A stretch of 64,000 nt of DNA from Archegozetes longisetosus (lineage: Eukaryota; Arthropoda; Arachnida; Sarcoptiformes; Trhypochthoniidae): contig JAEMBT020000008.1 in the NCBI GenBank assembly GCA_018873245.2, forward strand, positions 7,098,238 through 7,162,237, in the 5' to 3' direction. Below, one piece after another: positions 50,990-63,179 of this stretch. The translations under genes were made by a program, and so were the position numbers. The stretch's first letter is position 1, and the number at the start of each line of letters is the position of its first letter. Under the pieces are notes generated by a model. That model worked only from the letters and a program-made list of their open reading frames with translations, was not told where the DNA came from and did not search any database.

Positions 50990-53900
50990 AGTTTTTCGTA
51001 AAATTAGCAAGAGGAGAAGAGACAAGTTTGCAAAAGTCTACTAAACGAAAATTTTCCACTACAAATAATAAACTGATTATATATTATAATTAAAATTTAA
51101 GTAACGTAAAAATCACGATTAATGGGTAAAATTGCAACGAAACCCGTTCTTTCTTGGTGAGATACTTTAACGCAAATCATATGCCCTAATCTCAAGATAG
51201 AGGACCAGTAGTTATGATATTAAGAGTTACTGCTAGACTAGAAGGTATGAAAAACAAAATTTTAAGAAATTAGCAGACTAGACGAGATCAACATTTGTAA
51301 AATCAAAAATTTTAATCACTATTAAAATGTAATCAAATCTTGAACAAAGGGAGGACTCTTGCAAATTTCAAAGTCGGCCTTTTTGGTAGACTTAAAGTTG
51401 CACAACTGTAATTAGCTATACTTTGAATCAGATTAAACCAATGAATCAAAGGTTCGTTCTGAGCCAAAAGGCTTGAAATTCATTTACTGCAGAATTCATA
51501 TTTTAAATTATAACTTTCAGTATAATATCCTGAATTATTTTTCTTAAAGACATTAATGGATAGTAAGATTGAGATTTAGCTAATCCATCAATCAAATATT
51601 TTTTGGGTCAATTTCAAAACTTACATAATAGTCTATAAGAAGAAGAGAATGTTCAAAATGATCAGAAATTACAGATCAGCTCAAAATCTTAACACTTATT
51701 CGATGCAACTTGCTAAAGCTTTCAATTGTCGTCAATTTTCAGCTTAACTAAATCTAATCCAAGAGTCACTCTATCTTAGAGTAAGTCTGAATCCTATCAT
51801 ACCTTCGAAGATATGCAAATCAACCATTCTACTGCTAACCACAAAGATGAAAAACACATGTTAAAAGCGTAATGACACTCTTTAGTTAAATAACAGAGTA
51901 ATTGTTGATTGACACGTTTGTTCCTGAATGTTAAATAAGAATCTATACAGTGTGCGAGAACTGTAGCCTAGAGTTTCTGCGTAAAATCATTAAGGCTTTG
52001 CCTAAGGTCTACAACTCTTTCGATGCTTCAATTAGATATATTAATAAATTAGTGTTTGAATATTTAATTTAAATATTCTTAATTTTGACCACCTTATGCT
52101 GATGTAAATGCAGATGATTATATTTCTTAATGTTTAAATTGAAAATTTTTTTCTTCAGGTCATCTGTCACTTAATATTCATAGAAAATGACTCTATCATC
52201 AAATTGAATAAGTGGAAAATCAATTTATTTTTCTTTTATTTGAAAAAATGTTGATCTTGTTTTTTGAAACTTTGACAAAATGAGTAACAAATTGAAAAAT
52301 CTATTAAAACTTGAATAATAATTTATGAACTTATTAAACGAGTAGGAAATGCATTATATTATTTTTCGATTGTTTACATTTTAATAATGAGATATGAAAT
52401 TGATTACTAATCTAATTAACATCCTGTTATTTGAGGCATTCAAATTGCATAACGGGCCATAAAATAATCTTTGTAGCGCATTTATTGGCGACAATTAAAT
52501 ATTTTGGCCAGACTCGGTCTCAGTCCATTACGGGCAAATCATTGTGAACTTATCTAGATTTGATAACTTAAACTTTGTAGAAAACAGCAAACCCATCAAA
52601 TGTCCCTCAATATTGTCCTATTGAACTCCTGTTCAATTACTTAGGTTCACTCGTTTGTGCTATAAGTTGAACAGTAGTAGACACACGACAACTAATTAGA
52701 ACAATAAATGATTGCACAGGGAAGTTGTTATATAGCTGACAGGTGCTCCGCCTATTATTAATCAATTAATAAATCATTGGTTAATAGTATATATATTTAA
52801 AGTATAATAAATATTTAAGTATAGTTAATTATATACATTAGAAATGAGTTCGGCTGGTCATATCGTTCTCGTACGTCCAGCTACATAAAAACTCCCCTGC
52901 ATTTAAAGAATCGAGTTAATTTTGCACAAAAATTAACTAGTAGACTAGTAACTAGTAGAATTCTAAGTAGACACTTAGAACTTCTAGCTATAAAGGGGGT
53001 TATTGAAATAGTTCATTAAAATTATCAAAAACAAGATACTATCTATCATTTAATATCCTTAATATGTCTTTTTAAATTTTTGTGAGAGTAATTACAAAGT
53101 ATCTGTCTTTAAACCTTTAATTTTATAATTGAAATCATTTTTTAAACCTTCTAAGTATTTAAAGCTTTTAAGACTATTAGTCTTGACATTTACCAGTTTC
53201 TCTACCTATTAGATGCAACCTTTCACATTGCTGCACAAATCAAATGCGAAATTATGATAATTAAATTTCAAATCAGTTGGAATTGATATATATTTTGCGT
53301 AATGAGTGATACTATAACCTAGAATTTGATGCAAGGGTTCACCAGTCAAAAGTTCCATATGTTGTGTGAGATAAAACTTAGTACTCAAGAATAACTTAAT
53401 CAATCCACTATTGCAAAAATAAAATATATCTCAATTAATTGAACAATTTCTTTATCAAAAGAGTTCTTAACTTCCACGGTTGATTCGAGTTCTTATCTAC
53501 AGACTATAACTATTTGTTGATATATTTTCATCTGATATCTGACAAGTAAAAAACTCCAAGTTTTCGCAATATGAAATTAATACGTCCATATACAAATGCA
53601 AGTGAGGCACTTTAGCAAGTTTTGCGCTTAGCTTAAGAAGTTAAAAGCAAAGTGGAAGTAAGTCGCATTAATATATAATAATTTTTAACCCACAATAAAG
53701 ATTTTAATATACAAAATAATGATATAATTTAGAGAATCTTTATTACTTTTTATCTACATGATTAAAGAGTTGAAAATGCAGAACTTGCATTATACATAAT
53801 CATATTCAATACTTTTTTAAAGCAATAAGTGCATTTTATAACTTTAGGCTTTGAAAATTTCCTATAAGAGAATTGCCCTTTCAGTACTCACGGCTTCCTT

Positions 53901-54097
53901 TTGAACTTGAAGTCTTTAAATCACTTATTGCAGTTTAGACTTGTTCGTCAAATTGAGGAAATGTTGCGAAACCAACAAAAGTCAAATTGTAAATGACTTC
54001 TTTACTAATGCACTACAATGTTCTTATTGTCGACATTTAATTAATCATTTCATTGGAAAACATGCAAAGTACAAGTCTTCGATAGAGTTTCACTCAA

Positions 54098-54250
54098 TAT
54101 AAAGAATCCTGACTTAGGCAACCAATTTCCAAAGCTCAACTGCTTATATAGGATCTATAATTATAAAAATTTTTGATTATCAGTCCAGGTTTTTGCATAA
54201 TCTCAGTTATAGTAATAGATTTGTAATGCACTCACAGCTTATCAATGCCA
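54098..54250 (+). repeat. Pogo-like repeat fragment
   Basis: This stretch aligns loosely with 55460-55560. Shared blocks include GGCAACCAATT, CTGCTT and TCTATAAT, followed by tandem TTATAG-CAA-like units. Repeated CCGATTATAGCAAC phrases are typical of pogo/Tigger element ends. No transposase is visible. Confidence 0.4.
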
Positions 54251-54533
54251 AGATTTTGGTGAATGTCGCTTAGATCTGAAACTCTTTTGGAAATTTTCCA
54301 TAAAATTCAGAATTTTATTCCATTTTGCCTACATTTTTCTAAATTAGGTGGCTTATTTAAACATTTTTAAAGACCTTGTTATCTCATTGTTATTGTAAAG
54401 CTTATTTAATTAAACAGTACTTTCATGAATTAGTGGAGAAATTTTTTCTCGTACTATCACTAAGACAAGACAAACCCCGATTGTGGCACTAATTTTGTTA
54501 CACCGATAAGTTTGCATATCGAACTTGGGCTGT

Positions 54534-54637
54534 ATAAATATCACTCCGAAGAGTCTATCATTAATTGCAACTGAGTTTTAGAAGTAATTCGAGAAAAGTG
54601 TTTATTTGCATTAATAAAGTTCAATTATATTTCAGGT
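54534..54637 (+). promoter_or_regulatory. Orphan TATA promoter and possible non-coding first exon
   Basis: GTATAAATA at about 54533-54541 is followed roughly 30 bp later by TATCATTAATTGC and then by a stretch without ATG that ends in a good donor, TTTCAG|GTAAAG, near 54637. The spacing mimics arthropod cuticle-type genes whose coding starts after a long first intron. I found no coding exon downstream on this strand inside the window, so function is uncertain. Confidence 0.25.
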
Positions 54638-55406
54638 AAAGTCAGCAAAACGGTTGTATTTTATGCTTATTAGTCTAATTTTGAGCTCAAGCTTACAAAA
54701 TTAAATTCTCATTAATGAATGAATGCACATAAATTTGAATATAGCACTTTGGAGATTTACTTTGAAATGCGTGTGCGTTCAGTAACAAACTTACTAGCTT
54801 ATGTAGCTATAGTATTCCGCATTATGCAGCAGCGGTTTCCCATAGAACCTAATGTTAAATTTTCTAACTTCATGGCCCTTAAATCACTAGAAACTACTAC
54901 TATATAACACTAATGTTTAAAAATTATATAAATTATTTTCGATCAATAGTTTGTTAAAATAAAACTTAAATTTGATATTTACCGCATTAGAATTTGCGCA
55001 TTCTTAATGTCTCAATGTTTCCAAAGTTGCAATTGTCGTCATGACTACTATTATTATTTAGAATCGCTAAACAGTAAAATCTCTCTAACTTTCAAGTACA
55101 ATTAAGGACTTTGAAACTTCCTAAGGGATAAGAAGCTAACATTTTAGGGTAACAATTTTTAAGTAAAACATAATCAGTTTCAAGCTTCATAACCGATGGA
55201 TAAAATACACAAAGTTTGATTTATTTTTAAAACTTCGTTAATTCTCATCAGTTTAATACAAAATTTTGTTTTAAAGCATAATTTCTATAAAGTCTGATAT
55301 CAAAATGATCGTAACATGGCTAAAGTTATGTTTATTAGTAATGCGATGCTTGTTAATAATCATAGATTACACCTAAAGATTAGATTTTGATTTTCAAATA
55401 TTAACA

Positions 55407-55620
55407 TAGTCCAACTCCGATTATAGCACCTCGGATTGTGGCAATCTCCTCTTATGGCAACCAATTCTTAAAGAACGGACTGCTTCTATTAGGTCTATAA
55501 TATTAAAGTGTTCAGTTTATAGCAACCCTGACTTTAGCAAAATCCCGATTATAGCAATAAGTTTTTCGTGCACGCATAGCTTTATCAATACTTTGACTAT
55601 GGCAAAATAATTTTTTCAAC
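55407..55620 (+). repeat. Pogo-like repeat fragment (GATTATAGCAA units)
   Basis: Several diverged copies of CGATTATAGCA / CTTATGGCAACC / TTTATAGCAACC occur in direct orientation. They resemble the terminal region of pogo-type Tc1/mariner relatives and are related to the fragment at 54098. Confidence 0.45.
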
Positions 55621-55694
55621 CCGTAAAGCGATGCAAAATACTTTCAAAATTAGTTATTTCTCCGTTTATAAGATATTACTGTTACTACACGTAT

Positions 55695-55963
55695 ATATCG
55701 TCGGGTTAGAATTATAAGGTTCTATCCAATAGTATACTATGGACCAAATTGTCGTAAGCCACTTAATCGTCAAATTAAAACAATTTTTGAGAAGCCATTT
55801 ACCGAATAGTGTATCGAACTCTTCAGAATCATCAGAAATTCTACTACACTATTTGATAAATGGCTTCTCAAAAATTGTTTTAATTTGACGATTAAGTGGC
55901 TTACGACAATTTGGTCCATAGTATACTATGGGATAGAACCTTATAATCCTAACCCGACGATAT
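55695..55963. mobile_element. 269-bp near-perfect hairpin MITE
   Basis: Two arms of about 118 bp (55695-55812 and 55846-55963) are almost exact reverse complements, separated by a 33-bp loop. The ends read ATATCGTCGGGTTA and its complement. Mismatches are few (for example GAATT versus GGATT near the tips). Too short to encode a protein, it is a non-autonomous foldback element. TA at the borders suggests Tc1/mariner mobilisation, but this is not certain. Confidence 0.8.
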
Positions 55964-58306
55964 GTCATACAATGTAGTGGTCTTGAGAAAAGCCAAGAAA
56001 TGATTACTAATTTAGAGAATGAAATTTACAATAGGTTTAAGAACCTAAAAGAAATAAAAATTACTCGGTGTTTAAATAACAATAGGTTGCAATGTCACGA
56101 ACTGTAGTCAATTGACAAACTTTTATAACACTAAATTGAGGCTTAAAGTGGCTTTTTACTAATGATCAGTAAAACCCCAAGAAAGTTTCAGAGTCCTTAA
56201 CTGTACATTTAGGTTGATTTTTTCTAAAAGGATATAAAAATCTCATAGGCAAGCACTGATTAAGTTATTAATTTTTAAAAGCCATTTAACTGCATGTTCA
56301 AGTTAGACAAGCATATTTAAAAATTCAATATATGAGATAAAATTAAAATTACATGAAAAGTTCGTAAAGTTTGGGAACTATATTCAAAGAAGATTAACAG
56401 AAATGTAATTATTACCAAAAATGATCTAACTAAAGAGCTGGGCTTATTGTTGTTTACAATGAGAAGATGATTTTGATTTTGATCTGATTGCATGCACCAA
56501 AAAGCAACGAACCTAGGACATTTATATTTGAAATTTTAATGACTATAAAAAATTCTCGCCTGATAATAAACACTTTGAAGAGTCATCAATTTTATTCCCA
56601 TTCATTTACTAATGGTCTGTAATGTCAAATTAATTCTGACAGCTCTCTTTAGTAGTTATAGTCGTTCCATCACTATCTAAGTATGAATTCTTAATTTCTC
56701 TTCAGCTATGGATTTAGAATCAATATCAACTTGAATTCTCAGCAAATAGAGTCAACTTTTTCAACCACGCGTTCGTTTATGTATTTTGAACACAACTTTT
56801 TAATTGGTTCTCATCTCTCCTTCACTTGATATAATTGATTTTAAACTACTAATTGTTTATGATTTATATAATATACCATTTGGTAACAATGAGGTTCAAT
56901 GTATTGCCGACCTATGCATCAAAATAGCGCACTTAGCATAATTCAAAATCTAACCGAAACATTTAAATGTAAGCGTGATTTAGTAATATCAGTCACAGTT
57001 GAGCAATATTTCATACTTTGGGGATATTATACTTCATACACGGTACTAGTAATGTAATTGATTTGACACATAGAAAAACAGCGGGATTATAGTTGTGTTG
57101 CTGGCCCTTCAACATATAATTAAATCTATCAGTTTCCTATAGGAATGAGTATCAATTACAGACACGCGCTAGTATTACTCTATTCTAAAATCTTTAGAGC
57201 TGAACATATCGTCTGTTAACACGTACTAACGGTCAAAAATGATATCTGTTGAAATCCCTGTAAAATTGTATAACTATTTCGGCATAAAAAGGGTCAATAA
57301 TTAGAATTGCTATCTGCTATTTTTCATGCGGTCAATAAGAAATTATGCAAATATCAAATATAAGACTTGAAAGCTTTAAATTGCATTAAAACTACATTGA
57401 GATTATAGCTTCTTCTTATCACTAAATCAAATGCAATAAAATGATCAACTCGCGTGGGATGTAGAGAGATCCTATAGAATGTTAGCTGCTATATGTTTCA
57501 CAAGTGCAACTATCAGTTCTAATGATTGACGTGAGTTGTTTGAAAACTCACTATCGGAGCAACCTCTAAACTTTTTATTCACAGGCAGACCATTCAAGCA
57601 TTTGTAATGAATTTAACTCTTTCAATTGAAGGCAAAAATAATAATGATTTTAAACTTAATTCAATATATTAATAAAATACGATCCGAAAATATTATTTTT
57701 GTATTAAATCTCTATTGGATAAAAAATAAAATTTTCAAAATTGAAAAAAGCTAAGTTCAAATTTCCAAAATGCTGTAAAAGATGAATTCTTTCTGTCACT
57801 GCAAAAGAGAGCTTGTTTTTTACATAAGTATATAACCATGGAACTTCTTAATTTAGAAATTGAAGACTTACATCATTTTATTATGTTTTCAATTGATTGT
57901 AGCCTTTTATCGCAAAATCTGTATTTTGTCGTTAAGTATTAAACTATTACTCAGAAATCATACACACTTTCTATTCGCAATGAATTACAATTCAAACAAA
58001 ATCAATTTTTAATTTTTGATCCTTTCTAGAGTTATTTACGCTTTCAATTGATTCTTGAAACTAAAAATTAAAGTGTTTTTAAATAGCAGATAATAAGATA
58101 ATATTTATACTCCTTTATAATTAAAAGCTCACTAAAGCTAAATTCTTTAACTTTAAGTCAACAGGATTTTCAACGAGACTGACAGCAGAAATTAGCTAAA
58201 AGTTTAAAGTAACAGAAATACAAAACATGAAGGATTACATAAGAAGATAATATCTAATTACGGAGTACAGCAAAGACTTAAATAACTCTTGTCTGGTTTC
58301 ACATCC

Positions 58307-58695
58307 TAGCCGTAGTCAGCTGTATTGGTTTGGGAGGCTATAAATCTGAAATTTTTCAGTCAACATCAGGCTTTATTGAATCAAAATTCCAAACATTTAA
58401 AACTTTGTTTCACTGAAAATTTTTTAATATTTTACTTGAAAAGCTCGATTATTTTATTGCGTGAAATAATTTAATTGATCAAAGTATAAAAATTCAATAA
58501 TTTCTTTCATTCAAATGTACTTTGATTTATGAGTTTTGAAACAACTTTACAGTATTATAGTGTTGTGACAGTAGTTTTTTGATTCTTAAATACTGCTTCA
58601 AAGTTTTGTAACAAATTTTTCAGTAAAGACCCTCATTTAAATTTTGAAAGACCTTGGGAGGCTATAGCTCCCTAGCTCCCCACTGGCTACGGCTG
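58307..58695. mobile_element. Decayed hAT-like non-autonomous element
   Basis: TAGCCGTAGTCAG at 58307 and CTGGCTACGGCTG at 58683-58695 are inverted ends. Inside them GGGAGGCTATA occurs in the same orientation near both ends. CAGxGGCGTAGCCAG-type ends are common in hAT elements. No clear 8-bp target duplication remains. Confidence 0.4.
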
Positions 58696-60743
58696 TGTTC
58701 TTAACAAAAAAGCATGACTTTATTCTGCTCATCATACTTATTTTATTCATTCAAAAAAATTCGTGCATTTATCTGTTACACAGTGTTTGTAAGCTTCAAA
58801 AAACTCTATGAAGTTTATTCCTCTATGCCTATCATATTTGGGTTTTGTTTAGGATAAATATAGGACTGAATATGATTAGCATTTTAAATGGCCTAAAGGT
58901 CAATTTTGACAATTTGACAACAAAGTATATCTCATGTTAGATTCTAACAATTATCACTGGAAGGTATTTTTCCAACACTAATAGAGTTCAGATCTAACTT
59001 GAGAAACACGCATAAATTTTAGGCAAAAAGAACTGAGTTTTAAGTGGAATTAAACTTAAAAAATAGACCATTTTCTCAAGGATATGCAAAGAAGTAAATT
59101 ATTGACGATGGATCAATAAATGTAAAAATAAGGAACTAAATGACAACCTTCGAATCAGAGGTCAATTTGTTCCATATGTTTCGGAAGAGATATACATGTG
59201 AAGTGTATAAACTTAATTTTTTTATTTTTGTTTCAGGATAAAAATGTGAAATGTCTCTCAAAGTAGTTTCGGCAAATTTCCTATGACATGCAAAATATTA
59301 TTTTTGGAGACCTATGCGTACTAGGTATCATAATCATTGACAACCATTCATAATGACTTAAATCATTTTCAAGACAGTCATAAAAATATTAAATCCTTTG
59401 TATTTCCTAAACTTTGAAAAAAGGTGATCAGCGCGAGTAAAAATGTGCGAAAGACTATTAGATGATTTGCTTATGAAAGCAAAGTTACTACAGTATTTAC
59501 TAATTTATGTAAACTTCGAACATTGAGTTCCGGAAATACATCAAAATTTATAGTGTTATAAAGTTCTTATAGCGTGCTTCTGAAGCTTGTTTTTTAAGAA
59601 AACTAAAACTTTATTTCAATGACTACTGTTTTTATTTTTATTTGATTAGAAGTTATCATTACTTCAAATCGAGTCTAGTTTTATTTTAACTGCAATAGAA
59701 AGCCGTTAAATTGAAGTCAGAGATATGACAAATAACAAGTTATACTGGACTTGAACAAAATATACACGTTGTAAAACTTTGACAGCTAGTTATGATACAA
59801 TCATTTGGTTTCTCATTTCAATGACTTATGACTGAAATGAGGTTTGTTTTATTTGCTGTTCACTATATTTTTACTATATTTTTTTCTTTTAACCACTATT
59901 AAGGTGGGTTAAGACGTACGGCCCATTCTAAGTTGATTTGGTTTAAAAAATTCAATATTTGAAAGCTTTACATTGAGACCCAATCAATTAGAACTGACCA
60001 AAACTTGTTTAAGGAACTCTTGCAGTAAGCTATGTAAAAATTATTTTCAAAAAAGAAGAATAACAAAATATGAAATCTGACAAAATTTCCAAATTAATGA
60101 TAGTCTATGAAATATTTATTTGATTGATTCAGTTTTTGTAAAAACATTTTGAATGAGGTCTACTCAACGAATAAATGGGTAAATAAACATACGAATAACA
60201 GCTTTTAGAAGAAACGAGTATGGAGTAAACTCGTTTCAATTGATAAGTAGAGTTAAGATTTGATGACAGTTATTAGTGCGGAGGTACTTTTGCAAAATTG
60301 AAGAGTCGGCTCATATATGGGTTGCTATTCTCTATTTTAAAAACTATTCCACATAATAGCATATTTTAAATAGGAAGACATGTAAAGCATTGAAAATCTA
60401 TAAAACGAAGCAGACAACAATTTGCCATAAAAGTAGTTATTCTTCTTGAATGTATAAAACTTTTCGAATGGAAAAGCTTCAATATAAGACAATTATACCT
60501 GTAGCATTAGTCGAAGAGTGAGTGCAAATATTCAACACGTAAATGCTTTCACTATAAGTTATTTGAATTATTTATTCAATCAATAAGTTTTACCATTATG
60601 TTAAAACACAATCAAAAACATAATCCATTACTAATTAGTATTGAAAGATAAACTAATATAAGACAAACTAATATAACAATAAATCAAAAACTAGTTATTC
60701 TTTCGATTGAGAACTTCAATTTTTGACTTTTAGACTTTTGAGA

Positions 60744-63179
60744 TTAAGCGCTCGGTTCCTGGCTCTTAGTCTTTAAATTGTCCGAATGTTCCAATTGCTT
60801 GATAGTAGGGATGGTGGTCTTACCGAAAAGTCTCTTGACATCTCCTTCTTTAGTGAACATTGATTTTCCTCTTTCTCCCAACAATTCATAAAGAGCAGCA
60901 TTTCTTTTCCTCATCTTGTCGTAGTATTCGATGGCACCTTCAAAATATTCTTCTCCCTGATTAACGGCAGCTTCATCTGCGCTCGCATTCCAATTATAAT
61001 TAAGTATTTCATTAGCCAAAGACCATATACTGAAACCAACAGCTAATGAAAACAATCTAATAATGAATCGATAATTGAAATTACGTGGAATTTTAAACCG
61101 ATTGATAGCTTCTTGTCCTAAAGCTATACTTATAAAAGTTGATGCAAGAATATTTAATGTGTTTAAATGAAGTCTAAAAGTATTTGTTAAGTGGATTTCT
61201 CGAGCGATCGCAAACTTTTTCGCCTTTTCACTCAACACTAATGACTCTATTAACTGTTTTCCGGCTTCTGATCGCCATTTCATGTACGGGTCGTGTTGTC
61301 CGAAGAATTGCACGTCTGATGTCTTCACGTCATCGATGGTTTCGTAAGTAAAATTGTGAGGCAGACCTATTATGGCTCCGAATCTAGACTCAAGACTTCC
61401 AGCACTAAATGGCTATTGAATTAAAGTTGTACTTTAGAGAGAAGGTCATAGCGTGACAGTAGTGTTGTTATATGTATCATATTTGAGAAATCTCTCAAAT
61501 TTTAGATTACTTTTTGAGGTAATATTTTTTGTTATCAATTGAAAATTCATCTCAAAGTTGAGACTTGTCACCCTTCTCAATCTATTCTAAGTCATATACA
61601 TCGAATTGATTTGTTATTGTTGTTAGCATGTGGTTAACGTTGAAAACGTAGGGTGTTAAATTTGATTATAATTAGTTTGAACGTTTATAACTTTTTGATT
61701 TATTAACATAGACTCATATGTGGTACATCAAATTAAAGTTAAACAAAACAATATTAACTATATATTCAGTAAGTATATATTGACTATTTTTCGATACATA
61801 AGTCAATTCAATTATGCAAACATTTATAAACATTTTGTAACAAAGTGGGTTTTCATTGATTTCATTAATCTCAAATAGGATGTTTGGTTACAGCCCACGA
61901 AAGATTGTTATTTTATTTTCATAAACTTAATCCTTTAAGTATCCCCAAAAAAATCGGAGCTGGTCAGATCAGATGACCAGGTAAACAGTAGAACAACAAT
62001 TCTTCACGAGCTGTAGCAGTGCATCGGATTTGAGATTAATCAAATCAATCAAAACCTAACTTTGTTACAAAATGTTTATCAATTTTTGCATAATTGAATT
62101 GACTTATGTATAAAAAATGGTCATTATCTGAACATATAGTTAAAATTATATTCTTTATCTTTAGTTTGATGCACCATAAGTGAGTATATGTTAATAAATA
62201 AATTACTTATAAACATTCAAAATAATTGTAATCATATTTAACACCCTATATATTAGTTAAGTTGTTGAGTCTTGTTCAACAATCGAATATCAGATTTAGA
62301 TTTGAGAAGCTTTGCAGACACTCTAAATTTGTTTATACTTTACATATGAAAATTTCGTAAGAAAAAGTACTTATTATAGGAATCTATGAAAGTCAGGGAA
62401 TATAAAAGACTAAGTTTAGATAAACTATTCGTTTTTATAAGAATTTATGCGAATCAAAATGAATTACTTCGCATCCGACACATGGAAAAAATTGCACCAA
62501 ATTCAATAATTTGTGTCGTCGAGCAACATGGGCTTCGTTCCATACTCGAAGTGCTAATAGTTCCAACTTTTCATTAAGAGGTGCTTCTTGTGCGGCCCTG
62601 AGTCAAACAAAAAATATAACAAATTCAATTATCAATAATCAAATCAAATCAAATCAAATCAAATCAAATCTAATCCTCAGTTAAAATTATATATGAGCAG
62701 ACAAGTTAAACTTTAAAAAAGTTGTCTAAATTTTGATTGATTTGAAAAGGAAAAAACTTTTCAAAAGAGCCATTTATAAAACTTGGTTTTTCGGTTAAGT
62801 GCAAGATTGATAACTAAATCAAAAATGAGCATAGTAAACAATTGAATGTTGAACAAAACAAAAAAAGACAACAACCGAAACTTAAAACTCGAGAAAGTTG
62901 TCGAGATTTGCAGGAATCAACTCTTAAACAACTGCGACAATAAATAAAAGCAGTAAAAGTATTGATAACTTACGAATACATTTGAAGAAATGATCTGTAT
63001 TTATCTAAAAAGACAGTATTGTATGCCATGTAAGCACCGGTGGTGGTAGCTGTCGCTGAAAATAATACTACCTGGAAGTAAAAGCGATATTGTCTTTCTG
63101 ATATATGTCGAGCCGATTGCAAAATCTTAGTGAAAGTAGCTCGCAATCTATTAATTCTTTTGCTCACTATTTGAGACAT
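60744..63179 (-). CDS. TMEM177: Transmembrane protein 177 (mitochondrial cytochrome-oxidase assembly factor)
   Basis: Three minus-strand exons (62974-63179, 62468-62597, 60744-61412) join in phase to 334 aa, against about 311 aa in human. The first junction is TATTC|GTAAGT to CTCAG|G and the second is GAA|GTAATT to CAATAG|CCA. The second junction restores EPFSAG, which matches the family's EPVSAG. A basic N-terminus and a first helix at 33-53 suit a mitochondrial inner-membrane protein. Exon 3 holds the conserved LSEKAKKFAIAREI, two further helices and GAIEYYDKMRKRNAALYELL followed by GERGK. In mammals TMEM177 stabilises COX20 and newly made COX2 together with SCO1/SCO2. The C-terminus adds a charged tail. 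Intron 2 (1055 bp) is mostly a repeat element and intron 1 (376 bp) has an AAATC microsatellite. TTTATT at 60571-60576 may be its poly(A) signal. Confidence 0.9.
61651..62246. mobile_element. 596-bp inverted-repeat (MITE-like) element inside TMEM177 intron 2
   Basis: The left arm (61651 to about 61850, starting GGGTGTTAAAT) and the right arm (about 62057 to 62246, ending ATTTAACACCC) are diverged reverse complements over nearly 200 bp. TA dinucleotides at 61649-61650 and 62247-62248 form a Tc1/mariner-type target duplication. The central 200 bp contains a small hairpin (CTGGTCAGATCAGATGACCAG region near 61960). There is no coding capacity. Confidence 0.75.
62637..62670 (+). repeat. (AAATC)n microsatellite
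   Basis: About seven copies of AAATC, continuing imperfectly as TAATC, in TMEM177 intron 1. Confidence 0.92.

Larger units (their letters stand above)
48569..60743. other. 12-kb gene-free, repeat-bearing stretch
   Basis: I found no coding gene. Apart from the elements listed separately (50934, 54098, 54534, 55407, 55695, 58307) it is AT-rich. The open frames at 49002, 53209 and 54719 are short and unlike any family. Sequence at 50870 and 51380 shares the TCGGCCTTTTTG motif with 2.31 kb (inverted). Confidence 0.5.

Noticed and set aside
62386-62577. Plus-strand open frame opposite TMEM177 exon 2
   Set aside because: Antisense shadow of a confirmed exon.
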